From Chloroflexota bacterium (GTDB lineage: Bacteria > Chloroflexota > Anaerolineae > Anaerolineales > VGOW01), in contig JACRLA010000379.1 in the NCBI GenBank assembly GCA_016215145.1, positions 1 through 6,107 of the forward strand: 6,107 bases of DNA, written 5' to 3'. Of this stretch, positions 4,737 to 6,107 are shown piece after piece; position 1 is the stretch's first letter; each line of letters begins with the position of its first letter. Below the pieces are notes generated by a model that was not told the DNA's origin, ran no database searches, and was given only the letters and a program-made list of their open reading frames with translations. Both the position numbers and the translations under genes were made by a program.

Positions 4737-5872
4737 CTCGATACGCACACATCACCGGCTGGGGGATGGCGGTGCCGGAACGGGTGATGACCAATGACGA
4801 TCTTTCCAAATTGGTGGACACCAACGACGAATGGATTCGCACGCGCACCGGAATCAAAGAACGGCGCATCGCCGACGTTAAAGAGACGACTACATCGCTA
4901 GCAATTGAAGCGGCACAACGAGCGCTTGAAGTTGCCAATATTTTGCCAAGTGAAGTTGATTTGGTGATTGTGGCGACGAGCTCGGCTGAGTATATTTTTC
5001 CGGCGACGGCCTCACTGGTGCAAGATGCTATTGGCGCAGAGAAGGCTGGCGCGTTTGATCTGTATGCAGCCTGCACCGGATTCGTCTACGCCCTCAACGT
5101 CGCCTCACAAGCCGTACGCACCGGAAGCGCCAATACAGTGTTGGTCATTGGGGCGGAGACGATGTCACGTTTGGTAGATTGGAAAGATCGTGGGACGTGT
5201 ATTTTGTTCGGCGATGGCGCGGGGGCGTTTGTGGTGCAAGGTTCGGATACGGCGGGAGGCATTTTGTCTTCTATCATGCGCTCCGACGGTTCGGGTGGCG
5301 ATACGCTTTATGTAGAATCGTATGGTCGCCCACGCGCATCGGGCGTCGGCGGACTTTTGAATTACGCGATCTATATGGATGGCAAAGAGGTGTTTCGTTT
5401 TGCGACTCGCATCATGGCGGCGGTGACTAAAGAAGCAGTGGCGGCAGCCGGACTCACTCTGCAAGATATTAACATCATCATCCCGCATCAAGCGAATCGA
5501 AGGATCATCGAAGCCGCCGCGCGCGGGCTTAATCAGCCTGAACAGAAATTTATGATCAACATAGAGAAGTATGGCAACACTTCTTCCGCTTCGATTCCGA
5601 TTGCCGAGTGCGAGGCAGCAGAGCGCGGCAAGCTCAAACCGAATGATCGTGTGGTGTTCGTGGGATTCGGCGCAGGGCTGACGTGGGGCGCGATGGCTGT
5701 TCACTGGGACGCGACTCCGCCACCGCCGCTCACGACGTGGCAACAGATTACGCGCCGCGTGCAAGTGGGGCTTGCCCACGCGCGATCTTACGTGCGGCGT
5801 GGTGTGCGCAAAGTGGAGAGTAGATTGTTGGGTTCGGAAGAGCCGATAGAGAAGCCGCCGACGAAGAAGTGA
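4733..5872 (+). CDS. fabH: Beta-ketoacyl-ACP synthase III (FabH) with C-terminal extension
   Basis: FabH starts fatty acid synthesis by condensing an acyl-CoA primer (acetyl- or branched-chain) with malonyl-ACP. The Cys-His-Asn triad is complete: C114 in DLYAACTGFVYAL, H252 in IIPHQANRRI and N282 in YGNTSSASIP. TNDEWIRTRTGIKERRI (30-46) and LFGDGAGAFVV (158-168) are further family signatures. The usual fold ends near VGFGAGLTWGAMAVHW (310-325). The remaining 54 residues are extra: a DATPPPPL proline linker, a basic segment WQQITRRVQVGLAHARSYVR and RRGVRKVESRLL, then a charged KPPTKK end. At 379 aa the protein is longer than the common 310-340. Primer specificity cannot be read safely. Its ATG overlaps the fabF stop by 4 nt; GGAAAA (4725-4730) may serve as a weak ribosome site alongside coupling. 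Confidence 0.95.
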   Translation: MTRYAHITGWGMAVPERVMTNDDLSKLVDTNDEWIRTRTGIKERRIADVKETTTSLAIEAAQRALEVANILPSEVDLVIVATSSAEYIFPATASLVQDAIGAEKAGAFDLYAACTGFVYALNVASQAVRTGSANTVLVIGAETMSRLVDWKDRGTCILFGDGAGAFVVQGSDTAGGILSSIMRSDGSGGDTLYVESYGRPRASGVGGLLNYAIYMDGKEVFRFATRIMAAVTKEAVAAAGLTLQDINIIIPHQANRRIIEAAARGLNQPEQKFMINIEKYGNTSSASIPIAECEAAERGKLKPNDRVVFVGFGAGLTWGAMAVHWDATPPPPLTTWQQITRRVQVGLAHARSYVRRGVRKVESRLLGSEEPIEKPPTKK

Positions 5873-5887
5873 TGGAGATTGGAAATT

Positions 5888-5924
5888 AAAACCTTCAAGG
5901 TTTGGGAGACCTTGAAGGTTTTTT
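5888..5924. terminator. Intrinsic terminator between fabH and the convergent gene
   Basis: A perfect 14-bp stem, AAAACCTTCAAGGT (5888-5901) with ACCTTGAAGGTTTT (5909-5922), a 7-nt loop, and six T (5919-5924) on the plus strand. On the minus strand the stem ends in TTTT followed by AATTT, so it can plausibly stop the convergent gene as well. It starts 15 bp after the fabH stop. As in the 1412-1450 terminator, each arm is itself palindromic around a central C or G. Confidence 0.9.
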
Positions 5925-5939
5925 GTTGTTGCGGTTGTC

Positions 5940-6107
5940 CTACCTCTTCTTTTTCTTCAATCCCCCCAACTCCTTCACCTCTTTCGCAATTGCTTTCATC
6001 ACATTCGGCAAATTTTCTTTCACTTCAGATTCGGGAAACGTGAGATATTTATTTCCCCCGCGCTCTTTAAAAGTTTTGTCTCCCAACATTACCCCCAACA
6101 CGCCCAA
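5940..6107 (-). CDS. C-terminal end of an unidentified protein (5' truncated by window)
   Basis: A minus-strand frame enters from the right edge and ends at TAG (5942-5940), giving the last 55 residues of a protein. It reads VLGVMLGDKTFKERGGNKY, then LTFPESEVKENLPNVMKAIA (a probable helix) and a lysine-rich tail GGLKKKKR. I do not recognise the family. It is taken as real because the frame stays open to the edge, the composition is protein-like, and it converges on fabH across a terminator usable from both sides. There is no membrane segment in the visible part. A chance open frame of this length cannot be excluded. Confidence 0.6.
   Translation of the reverse strand: MGVLGVMLGDKTFKERGGNKYLTFPESEVKENLPNVMKAIAKEVKELGGLKKKKR

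Noticed and set aside
5165..5779. 204-aa minus-strand open frame inside fabH
   Set aside because: It is a shadow of the fabH coding strand, has no recognisable domain and no promoter or ribosome site, while fabH has a complete catalytic triad.

Overview
The window is ordinary bacterial chromosome with a mid-range base composition, GTG/TTG as well as ATG starts, and compact divergent and convergent gene pairs. The FabF-FabH pair, the GNAT/NDUFA9-like pair and the many palindromic intergenic repeats suggest a Chloroflexota (Anaerolineae-like) genome. That assignment rests on protein flavour recalled from memory, not on a search, and is moderate to low confidence.

Layout. (1) 1-117 has no convincing gene. 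It holds an imperfect inverted repeat and a two-copy tandem palindrome that runs into the stop codon of the next gene. (2) 118-741 (minus) is a NarL/LuxR-type response regulator whose receiver domain lacks the usual acidic pair. (3) 742-802 is a short divergent promoter region; both genes have a -10 box exactly 6 nt before a GTG start, which suggests leaderless mRNAs. (4) 803-1400 (plus) is a translationally coupled pair of small genes, DUF6883-like then DUF4926-like, closed by a strong terminator at 1412-1450. (5) 1453-3357 (minus) is a two-gene unit: an NDUFA9-like NAD(P)-binding SDR protein, then a COG3375-type GNAT protein. The 90-bp spacer between them has no C on the plus strand, so the transcript there has no G. 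(6) 3358-3500 is a divergent control region with a sigma70-type promoter for the SDR gene, an extended -10 for fabF, and a 44-nt near-perfect palindrome in the fabF leader. (7) 3501-5872 (plus) is fabF-fabH with an ATGA overlap, encoding the elongating and initiating condensing enzymes of type II fatty acid synthesis. (8) A probably bidirectional terminator at 5888-5924 separates fabH from the 3' end of an unidentified convergent gene (5940-6107).

How it fits together. fabH (priming with an acyl-CoA) and fabF (chain elongation) form one co-translated lipid-synthesis unit. The response regulator and the DUF6883/DUF4926 pair share a 61-bp divergent promoter region with a GTAA/TTAC half-site cluster, so the regulator may control the small-gene pair, itself, or both. 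That pair is the best candidate here for an uncharacterised two-component module, possibly toxin-antitoxin-like. Three start sites were chosen differently from the longest open frames: 1161 for the DUF4926 gene, 3357 for the SDR gene and 3501 (TTG) for fabF.
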